DNA from: an uncultured Anaerovibrio sp. | GTDB taxonomy: Bacteria; Bacillota; Negativicutes; Selenomonadales; Selenomonadaceae | DNA: 18,124 nt | Assembly: GCA_902785445.1 (NCBI GenBank) | Contig: CACZYN010000011.1 | Location: 1 to 18,124, forward strand | Direction of reading: 5' to 3' | Shown here: one piece after another, positions 1-7,145 of the stretch | Numbering within the stretch: position 1 is the stretch's first letter | Layout of the letters: each line of letters starts with the position of its first letter | Translations under genes and position numbers: made by a program | The notes under the pieces: model-generated | What the model was told of the DNA's origin: nothing | What the model saw: the letters and a program-made list of their open reading frames with translations, nothing else | The model's database searches: none

Positions 1-24
1 CTGCTCCGACCATTTAAAAATTAA

Positions 25-49
25 GGCTGGACGAAAGTTCAGCCTTTTT
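25..49 (+). terminator. Rho-independent terminator of the gene upstream of the window
   Basis: An 8-bp stem (25-32 with 37-44, one G-T wobble) closes a GAAA tetraloop and is followed directly by five T residues (45-49). No gene is visible in the 24 bases before it, so it most likely ends a transcript from the left of the window and insulates the fhs promoter. Confidence 0.85.
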
Positions 50-71
50 GTTTGTGTTCTGTTTGTATTTG

Positions 72-100
72 TTGGCAGGGCGCTATTTTTATAGTATAAT
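72..100 (+). promoter_or_regulatory. Sigma-A type promoter for the fhs operon
   Basis: TTGGCA (72-77) and TATAAT (95-100) are separated by exactly 17 bp. Transcription should start near 106-108, giving an 80-nt leader before fhs. A 5-bp stem closed by a GAAA loop (117-130) sits about ten bases into this leader and may protect the 5' end of the mRNA. I do not see a tetrahydrofolate riboswitch in the leader. Confidence 0.85.
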
Positions 101-190
101 TTAATGGTGTATTTTTTATGGGAAACCATATATTTGAATAATTGCCTTATAAGCATAAATTAAGTGTTGGATTTTAGGAGGCTATGCTAA

Positions 191-1858
191 ATGAAAACTG
201 ATGTGGAAATTGCCCAGGAAGCAAAAATGTTGCCAATTGGTAAGGTGGCACAAGAGCTTAATATCAACGATGATGACTTGGAGATGTATGGTAAATACAA
301 AGCCAAGATTTCCCTTGAGGCCTGGAATAAGGTCAAGGATAACCAGGACGGTAAGCTGGTATTGGTTACGGCAATTAATCCTACACCGGCTGGTGAAGGA
401 AAAACTACCACCAGTGTTGGTTTGGCGGATGCCTTTCATAAAATGGGCAAGAGCATTGCTGTGGCCCTTCGTGAGCCTTCCCTTGGCCCGTGCTTCGGCT
501 TAAAGGGTGGTGCTGCCGGGGGTGGCTACGCTCAGGTAGTACCGATGGAGGATATAAACCTGCATTTTACCGGTGACTTCCATGCTATCACTACTGCCCA
601 TAATTTATTGGCAGCAGTGATTGATAATCACATCCAACAGGGAAATGCCCTGGATTTGGATGTACGTCGCATTGCTTGGAAACGGGTAGTTGACCTGAAT
701 GACCGGGCTCTGCGCCATGTGGTAATCGGCATGGGGGGCAAGGCCCATGGTGTACCGCGTGAAACGGGTTTTGATATTACCGTAGCCTCGGAAATGATGG
801 CTATTTTGTGCCTGGCTACCGATTTGGAGGACATGAAAAAGCGTCTGGGTCGTATAGTGGTGGCTTACACCCGGGATGGCCGTGCTGTTCGGGCTGATGA
901 GCTGAATGTTACCGGAGCCCTGACTCTGCTCTTTAAGGATGCCATTAAGCCAAATTTGGTACAGACCCTGGAGGGGACACCAGCCCTTATTCATGGCGGT
1001 CCTTTCGCTAATATTGCCCATGGCTGTAATTCTGTCATGGCAACTAAATTTGCCCTTAAATTTGCCGATATCGTAGTAACTGAGGCAGGCTTTGGTGCTG
1101 ACCTTGGTGCAGAAAAATTCCTGGATATCAAGTGCCGTTTTGCTGGCCTTAAGCCTTCGGCTGTGGTTATTGTAGCTACTGTTCGTGCTCTGAAGATGCA
1201 CGGCGGCTTGCCGAAGACAGAGCTGGCCAAGGTGGATATGACAGCTCTGGAAAAGGGCCTGGAAAACCTTATTAAGCATATTGAAACCGTTAAGGCCTTT
1301 GGCCTTCCTGCTGTGGTAGCTATCAATGCGTTCCCAACAGATACTAAGGAGGAGCTGGACTTCGTTGAGAAGAAGTGCAACGAGTTTGGTGCCGAAGTAG
1401 CTCTCTCGGAGGTTTGGGCCAAGGGTGGCGAAGGCGGTATTGCCCTGGCGGAAAAGGTACTGGCAGCTACGGAAAAGCCTAATAATTTTAACTTTACCTA
1501 CGAGGTGGAGCAGTCCATTCCAGAGAAGATTGAGGCTATTGTTAAGCGGGTTTACGGCGGTGATGGAGTAGTATTTACCGGTCCTGCGCAAAAGCAGCTG
1601 GAGGAAATCGAGGCATTGGGCTTAGATAAGATGCCTGTATGTATGGCTAAGACCCAGTATTCCCTGTCTGATGACCCAACCAAGCTGGGACGGCCGAAGA
1701 ATTTCCAGATTACCGTTAAGGAACTGCGTATTTCGGCTGGTGCAGGCTTTATTGTAGCTCTTACAGGTGATATTCTCACTATGCCAGGTCTTCCTAAGAA
1801 ACCAGCAGCGGAGAATATGGATATTGATGTAAACGGTAAGATTACCGGTTTATTCTAA
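191..1858 (+). CDS. fhs: Formate--tetrahydrofolate ligase
   Basis: This cytosolic enzyme makes 10-formyl-tetrahydrofolate from formate, ATP and tetrahydrofolate. It is the entry step of the folate one-carbon (methyl) branch and can run backwards to give ATP. The 555-residue length fits the family. The family signature TPAGEGKTTT, which is the ATP-binding loop, lies at residues 65-74, and the REPSLGPCFG and KGGAAGGGYAQV signatures follow from about residue 94. The ATG is preceded by AGGAGG (176-181) with a 9-nt spacer, so the start is secure. It is the first gene of a six-gene unit whose next member encodes a MetF-like reductase, which supports a one-carbon role. FolD or cyclohydrolase genes are not in the window. 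I am very confident in the family; the direction used in the cell cannot be read from sequence. Confidence 0.98.
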   Translation: MKTDVEIAQEAKMLPIGKVAQELNINDDDLEMYGKYKAKISLEAWNKVKDNQDGKLVLVTAINPTPAGEGKTTTSVGLADAFHKMGKSIAVALREPSLGPCFGLKGGAAGGGYAQVVPMEDINLHFTGDFHAITTAHNLLAAVIDNHIQQGNALDLDVRRIAWKRVVDLNDRALRHVVIGMGGKAHGVPRETGFDITVASEMMAILCLATDLEDMKKRLGRIVVAYTRDGRAVRADELNVTGALTLLFKDAIKPNLVQTLEGTPALIHGGPFANIAHGCNSVMATKFALKFADIVVTEAGFGADLGAEKFLDIKCRFAGLKPSAVVIVATVRALKMHGGLPKTELAKVDMTALEKGLENLIKHIETVKAFGLPAVVAINAFPTDTKEELDFVEKKCNEFGAEVALSEVWAKGGEGGIALAEKVLAATEKPNNFNFTYEVEQSIPEKIEAIVKRVYGGDGVVFTGPAQKQLEEIEALGLDKMPVCMAKTQYSLSDDPTKLGRPKNFQITVKELRISAGAGFIVALTGDILTMPGLPKKPAAENMDIDVNGKITGLF

Positions 1859-1875
1859 AGATTAATTGAAAAGAA

Positions 1876-2628
1876 GTGAAAGATTTGGGTAGAATTTCCG
1901 TTGAACTGATTCCCCGCAGCGAAGAAGGCCTGCGGGAGGATTTGCAAATAGTAAAAAATACGGCTCCGGGGGTGGAGCTGATAAATATTCCTGATCTGCT
2001 GCGCTTCGATATGAGAAGCTGGCAGGGAGCGGCTATTGCCCAGGAGTATTTTCCCGCAGTAATGCCTCATATAAGAGCTATTGATGTAGATTTGTCCCAG
2101 CCACTTTCCATGCGACCTGAACTTCGCCAGAGTGGTATAACGGAGGTGTTGGTTATCGAAGGCGATCCACCGCAGGATATGAGCCATAAATTTTATCCAA
2201 CGGTTACCACGGATGTTATTTCCAAGTTTCATCAGGAGATGCCGGAGGTAAAGGTTTATGCGGGTATTGACCAGTATCGTGGCAGTATGCGCCAGGAGCT
2301 GTACCGTATTCAGCGTAAGGTACAGGCGGGAGCTGTGGGGTTCTTTACCCAGCCATTCTTTGATATTCGTTTTATGGAAATGTATGCGGATATGCTGGAA
2401 GGGCAGAATGTATATTGGGGTGTATCTCCGGTTATGTCCGAGCGTTCTCAAAGCTATTGGGAACTGAAGAATAATGTAATTTTCCCTAAAGGATTCCAGC
2501 CTACTCTGGAGTGGAGCATAGAGTTTTCCAAAAAGGCATTGGATTTCGCGAAGGAGCGGGATGCCAACCTTTATCTCATGCCAATTAAGAGTAATCTGGA
2601 AGCGTATCTCCAGGGTGTTTTAGGTTAA
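1876..2628 (+). CDS. metF: Short methylenetetrahydrofolate reductase-like protein (MetF family)
   Basis: This is a TIM-barrel protein of the 5,10-methylenetetrahydrofolate reductase family, expected to bind flavin and reduce methylene-THF to methyl-THF. Three MetF landmarks are visible. VELIPRS near the start (Glu10) matches the FEFFPP segment that holds the proton-donating Glu of E. coli MetF. EGDPP lies at 95-99 (Asp97, flavin side). GFFTQPFF lies at 155-162 (Gln159, folate side). At 250 residues it is shorter than the roughly 290 usual for MetF. The GTG start is forced by an in-frame TGA at 1867-1869, and there is no good Shine-Dalgarno sequence, only GAAAAGAAG. Translation is therefore probably coupled to fhs, which ends 17 nt upstream. 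No MetV partner is present; the next genes are nfnAB. I am confident in the family. The electron donor and exact reaction are inferred. Confidence 0.85.
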   Translation: MKDLGRISVELIPRSEEGLREDLQIVKNTAPGVELINIPDLLRFDMRSWQGAAIAQEYFPAVMPHIRAIDVDLSQPLSMRPELRQSGITEVLVIEGDPPQDMSHKFYPTVTTDVISKFHQEMPEVKVYAGIDQYRGSMRQELYRIQRKVQAGAVGFFTQPFFDIRFMEMYADMLEGQNVYWGVSPVMSERSQSYWELKNNVIFPKGFQPTLEWSIEFSKKALDFAKERDANLYLMPIKSNLEAYLQGVLG

Positions 2629-2649
2629 TATATTAAGGAGAGTTAGACT

Positions 2650-3489
2650 ATGTTTAAGATCATGTACAAGAAGGAGCTTTCTCCTGGTATTTTCCATATG
2701 GATATTGAGGCTCCCAGAGTAGCCAAGAAGGCCAAGGCAGGCCAGTTCATTGTTTTGCGGGTTGATGAAAAAGGGGAGCGGATTCCGCTTACCATTGCGG
2801 ATTTTGACCGGGAAAAGGGCACAATTACCTTGATTTTCCAGGCTGTTGGTGCTTCTACTATGCAGCTGAGCAAGCTCAACGAGGGTGAAGCTATTGTGGA
2901 CTTCGTTGGTCCTTTGGGGCAGCCATCAGAGATTTCCGAAAACATGGGCACTATTGTCTGCATCGGTGGCGGTATCGGTGTAGCTCCGGTATATCCAATT
3001 GCCCGGGCTATGCACGAGGCCGGCAACAAGGTTATTTCCATTATGGGGGCCAGAACAAAGGATATTCTGATTTTTGAGGATAAAATGCGGGCCATTTCCG
3101 ACGAGGTGTTGGTGGCAACCGATGATGGTTCCTATGGGGTCAAAGGCTTTGTTACTACAGCTCTTCAGCAGCTGGTTGACCGGGGAGAAAAGATAGATCA
3201 GGTTACGGCTATTGGCCCTGGTATCATGATGAAGAGTGTTTGCGATGCTACCCGTCCGTTGGGTATCAAGACCATCGTTTCCTTGAATCCTGTTATGGTT
3301 GATGGCACTGGTATGTGCGGTGGCTGCCGTGTGCAGGTAGGTGACGAGATGAAGTTTGCCTGCGTAGATGGTCCGGAGTTTGATGGCCATCTGGTTGATT
3401 TCAACAATCTCATGTCCCGTGGCCGTATGTTCCGTGAGCAGGAAGCAAAGGCTAAGGATCATGTTTGCAATATCGGTCTTGGGAGGTAA
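2650..3489 (+). CDS. nfnA: NfnA/SudB-type FAD and [2Fe-2S] subunit
   Basis: This is the small subunit of the NfnAB family (NADH-dependent reduced ferredoxin:NADP+ oxidoreductase), also annotated as sulfide dehydrogenase or dihydroorotate-dehydrogenase electron-transfer-like subunit. Residues 1-95 form the ferredoxin-reductase FAD domain (RIPLTIADFD at 44-53). The NAD site follows, with GGGIGVAPVYP at 106-116. The C-terminal cluster loop VDGTGMCGGC supplies Asp218, Cys223 and Cys226, with Cys238 further on; this is the unusual Asp plus three-Cys [2Fe-2S] ligation known for NfnA. The 279-residue length is typical. AAGGAG (2635-2640) lies 9 nt before the ATG. It sits 21 nt after metF and 6 nt before nfnB. 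The pair may be NfnAB (electron bifurcating) or SudBA-like; sequence alone does not separate these fully. Confidence 0.93.
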   Translation: MFKIMYKKELSPGIFHMDIEAPRVAKKAKAGQFIVLRVDEKGERIPLTIADFDREKGTITLIFQAVGASTMQLSKLNEGEAIVDFVGPLGQPSEISENMGTIVCIGGGIGVAPVYPIARAMHEAGNKVISIMGARTKDILIFEDKMRAISDEVLVATDDGSYGVKGFVTTALQQLVDRGEKIDQVTAIGPGIMMKSVCDATRPLGIKTIVSLNPVMVDGTGMCGGCRVQVGDEMKFACVDGPEFDGHLVDFNNLMSRGRMFREQEAKAKDHVCNIGLGR

Positions 3490-3495
3490 GTGGTA

Positions 3496-4896
3496 ATGGC
3501 GCTTGTATTAGAAAAGCATAAAATGCCGGAGCAGGATCCGCAGGTTCGTGCTCATAATTTTCAGGAGGTAGCTCTGGGCTATGATGAGGAGACAGCAGTG
3601 GCTGAGGCTAATCGTTGCCTGGGCTGTAAAAATCCTCAGTGCCGTCCTGGTTGCCCGGTAGGGATTGATATCCCAGCCTTTATCGGCAAGATTAAGGAAC
3701 GGGATTACGACAGTGCTATCAGCATTATCAAGGAATCCAGCTCTTTGCCAGCAGTTTGTGGCCGAGTTTGCCCACAGGAAAATCAGTGTGAGAAGAACTG
3801 TGTTTTGACCCATAAGGGTGAGTCGGTGGCTATTGGCCGTCTGGAGCGCTTTGTAGCTGATTATCAGCTGGATAAAAACGAAGAGGTTAAGCCTATTGAG
3901 TTTGCTGCTGATGCCCAAAAGGTAGCTATTATCGGTGCCGGTCCTTCTGGACTTACCTGCGCCGGTGATTTGGCTCGCAAGGGCTACAAGGTTACTATTT
4001 TTGAGGCACTCCACGTGGCTGGCGGTGTTCTTTCCTACGGCATTCCTGAGTTCCGTCTTCCTAAGGACAAGATTGTTAAGCGAGAGATTGAAAATCTCCA
4101 GAAGATGGGCGTTACTATTGAGGTTAATTCTATTGTAGGGCGGCTCTACACTGTAGATGAGCTCATGGATGAAATGGGCTTCGATGCAGTATTCGTAGGT
4201 ACTGGTGCCGGCTTGCCGCATTTCATGAATATCCCGGGTGAAAACTTAAATGGTGTATATTCCTCCAATGAGTTCCTGACCCGTTGCAACCTGATGAAGG
4301 CCTATGATTTCCCTAACCACGCAACACCAATTGCCATGGGCAAGAAGGTGGCTGTTGTGGGTGGCGGTAATGTGGCTATGGATGCTGCCCGTACTTCTTT
4401 GCGGTTGGGTGCTGACAAGGTTTATATTGTTTATCGTCGTAGTGAGGCTGAATTGCCAGCCAGAGCGGAGGAAGTTCACCATGCCAAGGAGGAGGGCATT
4501 GACTTTAAGCTCCTGAACAATCCTGTGGAAATTCTTGGTGATGAAAATGGCTGGGTTAAATCCCTGAAGTGCATCCGCATGGAACTGGGTGAGCCAGATG
4601 CTTCCGGTCGTCGTCGTCCGGTGGCTGTAGAAGGTTCCGAATTTGAGCTGGACGTTGATACCGTTATTATGGCTATCGGTAATGGTCCAAATCCAATTGT
4701 GGCTTCTACTACACCAGGTATGGATACCAATAAGCGAGGCAACATTATCGCTGATGAGGAAACTGGCGCCACTACCAAAGAGGGCGTATTTGCCGGCGGT
4801 GATATCGTTACTGGTGCGGCAACAGTTATTTTGGCTATGGGTGCAGGCAAGAAGGCAGCTGCAGCTATTGATGAGTATTTGAAAGCTAAAAAATAA
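3496..4896 (+). CDS. nfnB: NfnB/SudA-type subunit (glutamate synthase small-subunit family)
   Basis: This is the large subunit that partners NfnA. It carries two [4Fe-4S] clusters, FAD and an NADP(H) site. Numbered from the ATG at 3496, the N-terminal cysteines are C41, C44, C49, C53 and C88, C92, C98, C102. The FAD-binding GAGPSG is at 147-152, and the NADP(H)-binding GGGNVA is at 289-294, followed by YRRSEAELPAR. The 466 residues match the family. An in-frame GTG at 3490 would lie only 3 nt after GGGAGG (3481-3486), whereas the ATG at 3496 has the 9-nt spacer also seen for fhs and nfnA, so I prefer the ATG. The ribosome binding site lies inside the end of nfnA, which favours coupled translation. 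With NfnA it should exchange electrons among NADH, NADPH and ferredoxin. Its placement after metF suggests a link to folate-bound carbon reduction, which is inference. Confidence 0.94.
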   Translation: MALVLEKHKMPEQDPQVRAHNFQEVALGYDEETAVAEANRCLGCKNPQCRPGCPVGIDIPAFIGKIKERDYDSAISIIKESSSLPAVCGRVCPQENQCEKNCVLTHKGESVAIGRLERFVADYQLDKNEEVKPIEFAADAQKVAIIGAGPSGLTCAGDLARKGYKVTIFEALHVAGGVLSYGIPEFRLPKDKIVKREIENLQKMGVTIEVNSIVGRLYTVDELMDEMGFDAVFVGTGAGLPHFMNIPGENLNGVYSSNEFLTRCNLMKAYDFPNHATPIAMGKKVAVVGGGNVAMDAARTSLRLGADKVYIVYRRSEAELPARAEEVHHAKEEGIDFKLLNNPVEILGDENGWVKSLKCIRMELGEPDASGRRRPVAVEGSEFELDVDTVIMAIGNGPNPIVASTTPGMDTNKRGNIIADEETGATTKEGVFAGGDIVTGAATVILAMGAGKKAAAAIDEYLKAKK

Positions 4897-4916
4897 TTAA
4901 CAAGGATGCTGTAGAT

Positions 4917-5399
4917 ATGATATTGATTTCAGCCTGCCTGTTGGGTAATAAGGTGAAGTATAATGGCGAGGCCAATGATAATGCCCTGCTCATGCGCTAT
5001 GGCCGCTACATGACGGCTATATGTCCGGAGTGCTTGGGAGGATTGCCAATTCCCCGGCCACCGGCGGAGCTGCAAGATGGGGATGGTCAGGCCGTGCTAA
5101 AGGGTGATGCCTACGTAATGAATAAAGATGGCGGCATCATAACAGATAATTTTATTGCTGGTGCCCAAAAGGTGCTGGAATTTGTCAAAAAGCACCGGAT
5201 AAGGGTGGCAATATTAAAGGCCAACAGCCCGTCCTGTGGTAATGCCATGATTTATGACGGGAAATTTAACGGCAATAAAATCGAAGGCCAGGGGGTAACA
5301 GCGGCCTTGCTGGCGCAACATGGCGTCAAGGTTTATTCGGAAAAGGATATTGATGAAGATACATTGCAAAAGCTTATTGCAATGTACAGGGAGGAATAA
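4917..5399 (+). CDS. DUF523 (TudS-like) putative iron-sulfur protein
   Basis: This is a 160-residue DUF523 protein. It shows SACLLG at 5-10, CPECLGG at 36-42, PRPPAE at 46-51 and NSPSCG at 103-108. Characterised DUF523 proteins (TudS) are thiouracil desulfidases that hold a [4Fe-4S] cluster with three cysteines. Here Cys7, Cys36 and Cys107 are the natural candidates, with Cys39 as an extra. It is probably cytosolic, as no signal peptide or membrane segment is seen. AAGGA (4902-4906) precedes the ATG, and the gene lies 20 nt after nfnB and 2 nt before the next gene. A role in removing sulfur from thiolated pyrimidines is inferred from the family only. The link to NfnB could mean it needs low-potential electrons or simply shares the transcript. 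Confidence 0.85.
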   Translation: MILISACLLGNKVKYNGEANDNALLMRYGRYMTAICPECLGGLPIPRPPAELQDGDGQAVLKGDAYVMNKDGGIITDNFIAGAQKVLEFVKKHRIRVAILKANSPSCGNAMIYDGKFNGNKIEGQGVTAALLAQHGVKVYSEKDIDEDTLQKLIAMYREE

Positions 5400-5401
5400 A
5401 A

Positions 5402-5830
5402 GTGAGTACAAAAGCAGAATTATTTCAGGCATATTTGGATGAGCATGAGCTGAATATGTTTAATCGACAGGATATAAAGGATGAGGTAAATACCTCCATA
5501 TTCCGTACTGCCTTTGGGGTAGATGGCAAGGACATTCCGGCTGTGGTAATCGTGGATGACAGTGCCTTTTGCATGATTCAGGTGCATATGGCCGGTCAGG
5601 TGTTGAACGATGGCAATAAGACACGTTTGTTGGAAATGGTTAACAATATGAACGCTGGCCTGAAGCCATTTAAGTTCATTTTTGACAGCCAGGGCAATCT
5701 TATCATGGTTTGTTGCCTGCTGAACGCAGATGGCCAGATGGATGGCGACAAGGTTAACGCCATGCTGAATACTATTCTGGATTACCTTACCAAGGAACAT
5801 AAGAAAGTCCTGGAAGCAATTAATGGATAA
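5402..5830 (+). CDS. YbjN-like small protein of unknown function
   Basis: This is a 142-residue soluble protein without signal peptide or membrane segment. Its pattern resembles the YbjN/type III chaperone-like fold: an N-terminal helix (1-20), beta strands around VVIVDDSAFCMIQVHM (48-63), a helical stretch (73-85), a strand pair FKFIFDSQGNLIMVCCLL (90-107) and a final long helix (114-138). The GTG start at 5402 follows GGAGG (5390-5394) by 7 nt and lies 2 nt after the DUF523 stop, so the two are almost certainly co-translated. It is the last gene before a strong terminator. I recognise the fold only loosely and assign no biochemical function. Confidence 0.7.
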   Translation: MSTKAELFQAYLDEHELNMFNRQDIKDEVNTSIFRTAFGVDGKDIPAVVIVDDSAFCMIQVHMAGQVLNDGNKTRLLEMVNNMNAGLKPFKFIFDSQGNLIMVCCLLNADGQMDGDKVNAMLNTILDYLTKEHKKVLEAING

Positions 5831-5831
5831 T

Positions 5832-5876
5832 AAAAAATGCGCTCTTGGCCAATTCTCTGGCAGAGAGCGCTTTTTT
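5832..5876. terminator. Bidirectional rho-independent terminator
   Basis: The 7-bp GC-rich stem GCGCTCT (5839-5845) with AGAGCGC (5864-5870) encloses a second small stem (5848-5851 with 5858-5861). It is flanked by six A (5832-5837) and six T (5871-5876), so it can stop transcription both of the fhs operon and of the convergent DUF815 gene, which ends at 5894. Confidence 0.92.
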
Positions 5877-5893
5877 AGTGTAATTATGTAGGC

Positions 5894-7132
5894 TTATTTC
5901 ATTTGTCCCAGATAATGAATAACGAATTGGCGGGCACTGCGGCCACTGCGGCCAGAATGCTCCAAATTCCAGCGATGACCCAGGATACGTAATTCTTCCC
6001 GCTCCAGGGTTATTCCCTCCTGGCGGAGGAAATGGTCGATTATATCCAAGTATTCGTCCTGGGTTGGCTCCAAATAGGTAATAATCAGCCCAAAACGATC
6101 CGACAGGGAGATGGTTTCATTGATACTGTCGTTTTTGAATAACTCATCCTGTCCATCCGCCCGATCACGCCAGGTTTCCCGAATGAGATGGCGACGGTTG
6201 GAGGTGGCGTAGATAAGTACATTTTCCGGACAGGATTCCACTCCACCCTCAATGGCGGATTTTAAGTACTTGTAATCACTGTCGGATTCTTCAAAGGACA
6301 GGTCATCAAAGAAGATAATGAACCGCTTGCTGGCATATTGCCGTAGGGTAGCCATTATCTTTGGCAGCTCGTTTAGCTGACTTTTTTGCATCTGTAACAG
6401 GCGCAGCCCTTGAGTGTAGTAGGCCCGGGCCAATGCTTTTACTCCGGAGGATTTTCCCGTTCCCCGGGCACCTACCAGAAGAACATTGTTGGCAGGTTTT
6501 TTATTTATAAAGGCCAAGGTGTTGTTTATCAGCTGCTCCTTTTGCCGTTTGTAGCCAATAATATCCTCAAAGTCCATGGCCTCAAAGTGGCGAATACCTT
6601 GGAGCTTCTGTTTTTTGGAATTCCAGGCAAAGGCTTCATAGGAGGCGATTTCGCCATAGCCATATTTGTGATAAAAGGCCAGAAAGGCATCGGTTACCGC
6701 CTCAGGGCTGGTGCAATCCTTCAGTTGCTGGTTTAAAAAATGGGTGGCTTCCAAAGTGTAGGGGATGGAAGGAACATAATTATCCAGTATGCTGATATTG
6801 ATGATGCTGGTAGCCGGCTGAAACAGGGCCGGCATCAGCTTTTTTATGTCGTGAATAAAGGCTTTTTTCAGGCTTTCTCCCACAGCTCCCTTGGAGCATT
6901 CAGCCATTTTGGCGGCCAGACAGCCTTCCTGACTGAGAAGATGAAGAAACAAGGCCCGGATAAGATTACCGCTCCAGCCTTCAGTTTCGGCCTTTTCGAT
7001 TAAATGTCCGGCAAAGGCGTGACTAAGAGCCAGATTTTTAGGGTCGGAACTGGCGGCAATAAGCTCCTGAATGAGTTTATCCTTCAGTATACTGCGGCAT
7101 ACCAGCATATTTTCCAGATCAAGGGAAATCAT
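5894..7132 (-). CDS. DUF815-family AAA+ ATPase
   Basis: This is a 412-residue predicted P-loop ATPase of the DUF815 group. The N-terminal half (1-180) is a helical region without recognised motifs. The ATPase core follows: Walker A GARGTGKSS at 221-229, Walker B FIIFFDDL at 271-278, a sensor-1-like ATSN at 309-312, and a C-terminal SGRSGRSARQF at 393-403 that may supply the sensor-2 arginine. DUF815 proteins are widespread in Firmicutes but their substrate is not established to my knowledge. The start is supported by GGAGG (7139-7143 on this strand) 6 nt before the ATG. It begins 13 nt after the dapL stop and its ribosome binding site almost touches that stop, so the two genes are likely one transcript. 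Confidence 0.88.
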   Translation of the reverse strand: MISLDLENMLVCRSILKDKLIQELIAASSDPKNLALSHAFAGHLIEKAETEGWSGNLIRALFLHLLSQEGCLAAKMAECSKGAVGESLKKAFIHDIKKLMPALFQPATSIINISILDNYVPSIPYTLEATHFLNQQLKDCTSPEAVTDAFLAFYHKYGYGEIASYEAFAWNSKKQKLQGIRHFEAMDFEDIIGYKRQKEQLINNTLAFINKKPANNVLLVGARGTGKSSGVKALARAYYTQGLRLLQMQKSQLNELPKIMATLRQYASKRFIIFFDDLSFEESDSDYKYLKSAIEGGVESCPENVLIYATSNRRHLIRETWRDRADGQDELFKNDSINETISLSDRFGLIITYLEPTQDEYLDIIDHFLRQEGITLEREELRILGHRWNLEHSGRSGRSARQFVIHYLGQMK

Positions 7133-7145
7133 AGCTTACCTCCCA

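Noticed and set aside
106..190. Tetrahydrofolate riboswitch upstream of fhs
   Set aside because: The leader is about 80 nt, holds only one 5-bp GAAA hairpin, and shows no conserved riboswitch core that I can recognise.
605..1591. 328-codon open frame on the - strand across fhs
   Set aside because: It lies wholly antisense to fhs, its translation shows no recognisable domain, and no ribosome binding site is apparent. It is a by-product of codon bias in fhs.
3490..3495. GTG start for nfnB at 3490
   Set aside because: It is only 3 nt from the ribosome binding site. The ATG at 3496 has a 9-nt spacer.
2926..4221. Long - strand open frames across nfnA and nfnB
   Set aside because: They overlap conserved coding sequence completely and encode low-complexity, histidine/asparagine-rich translations typical of antisense frames.
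5171..5196. GGTGCT/AGCACC inverted repeat inside the DUF523 gene
   Set aside because: It has only 6 bp with a 14-nt loop and no context, which is expected by chance in a window this size.
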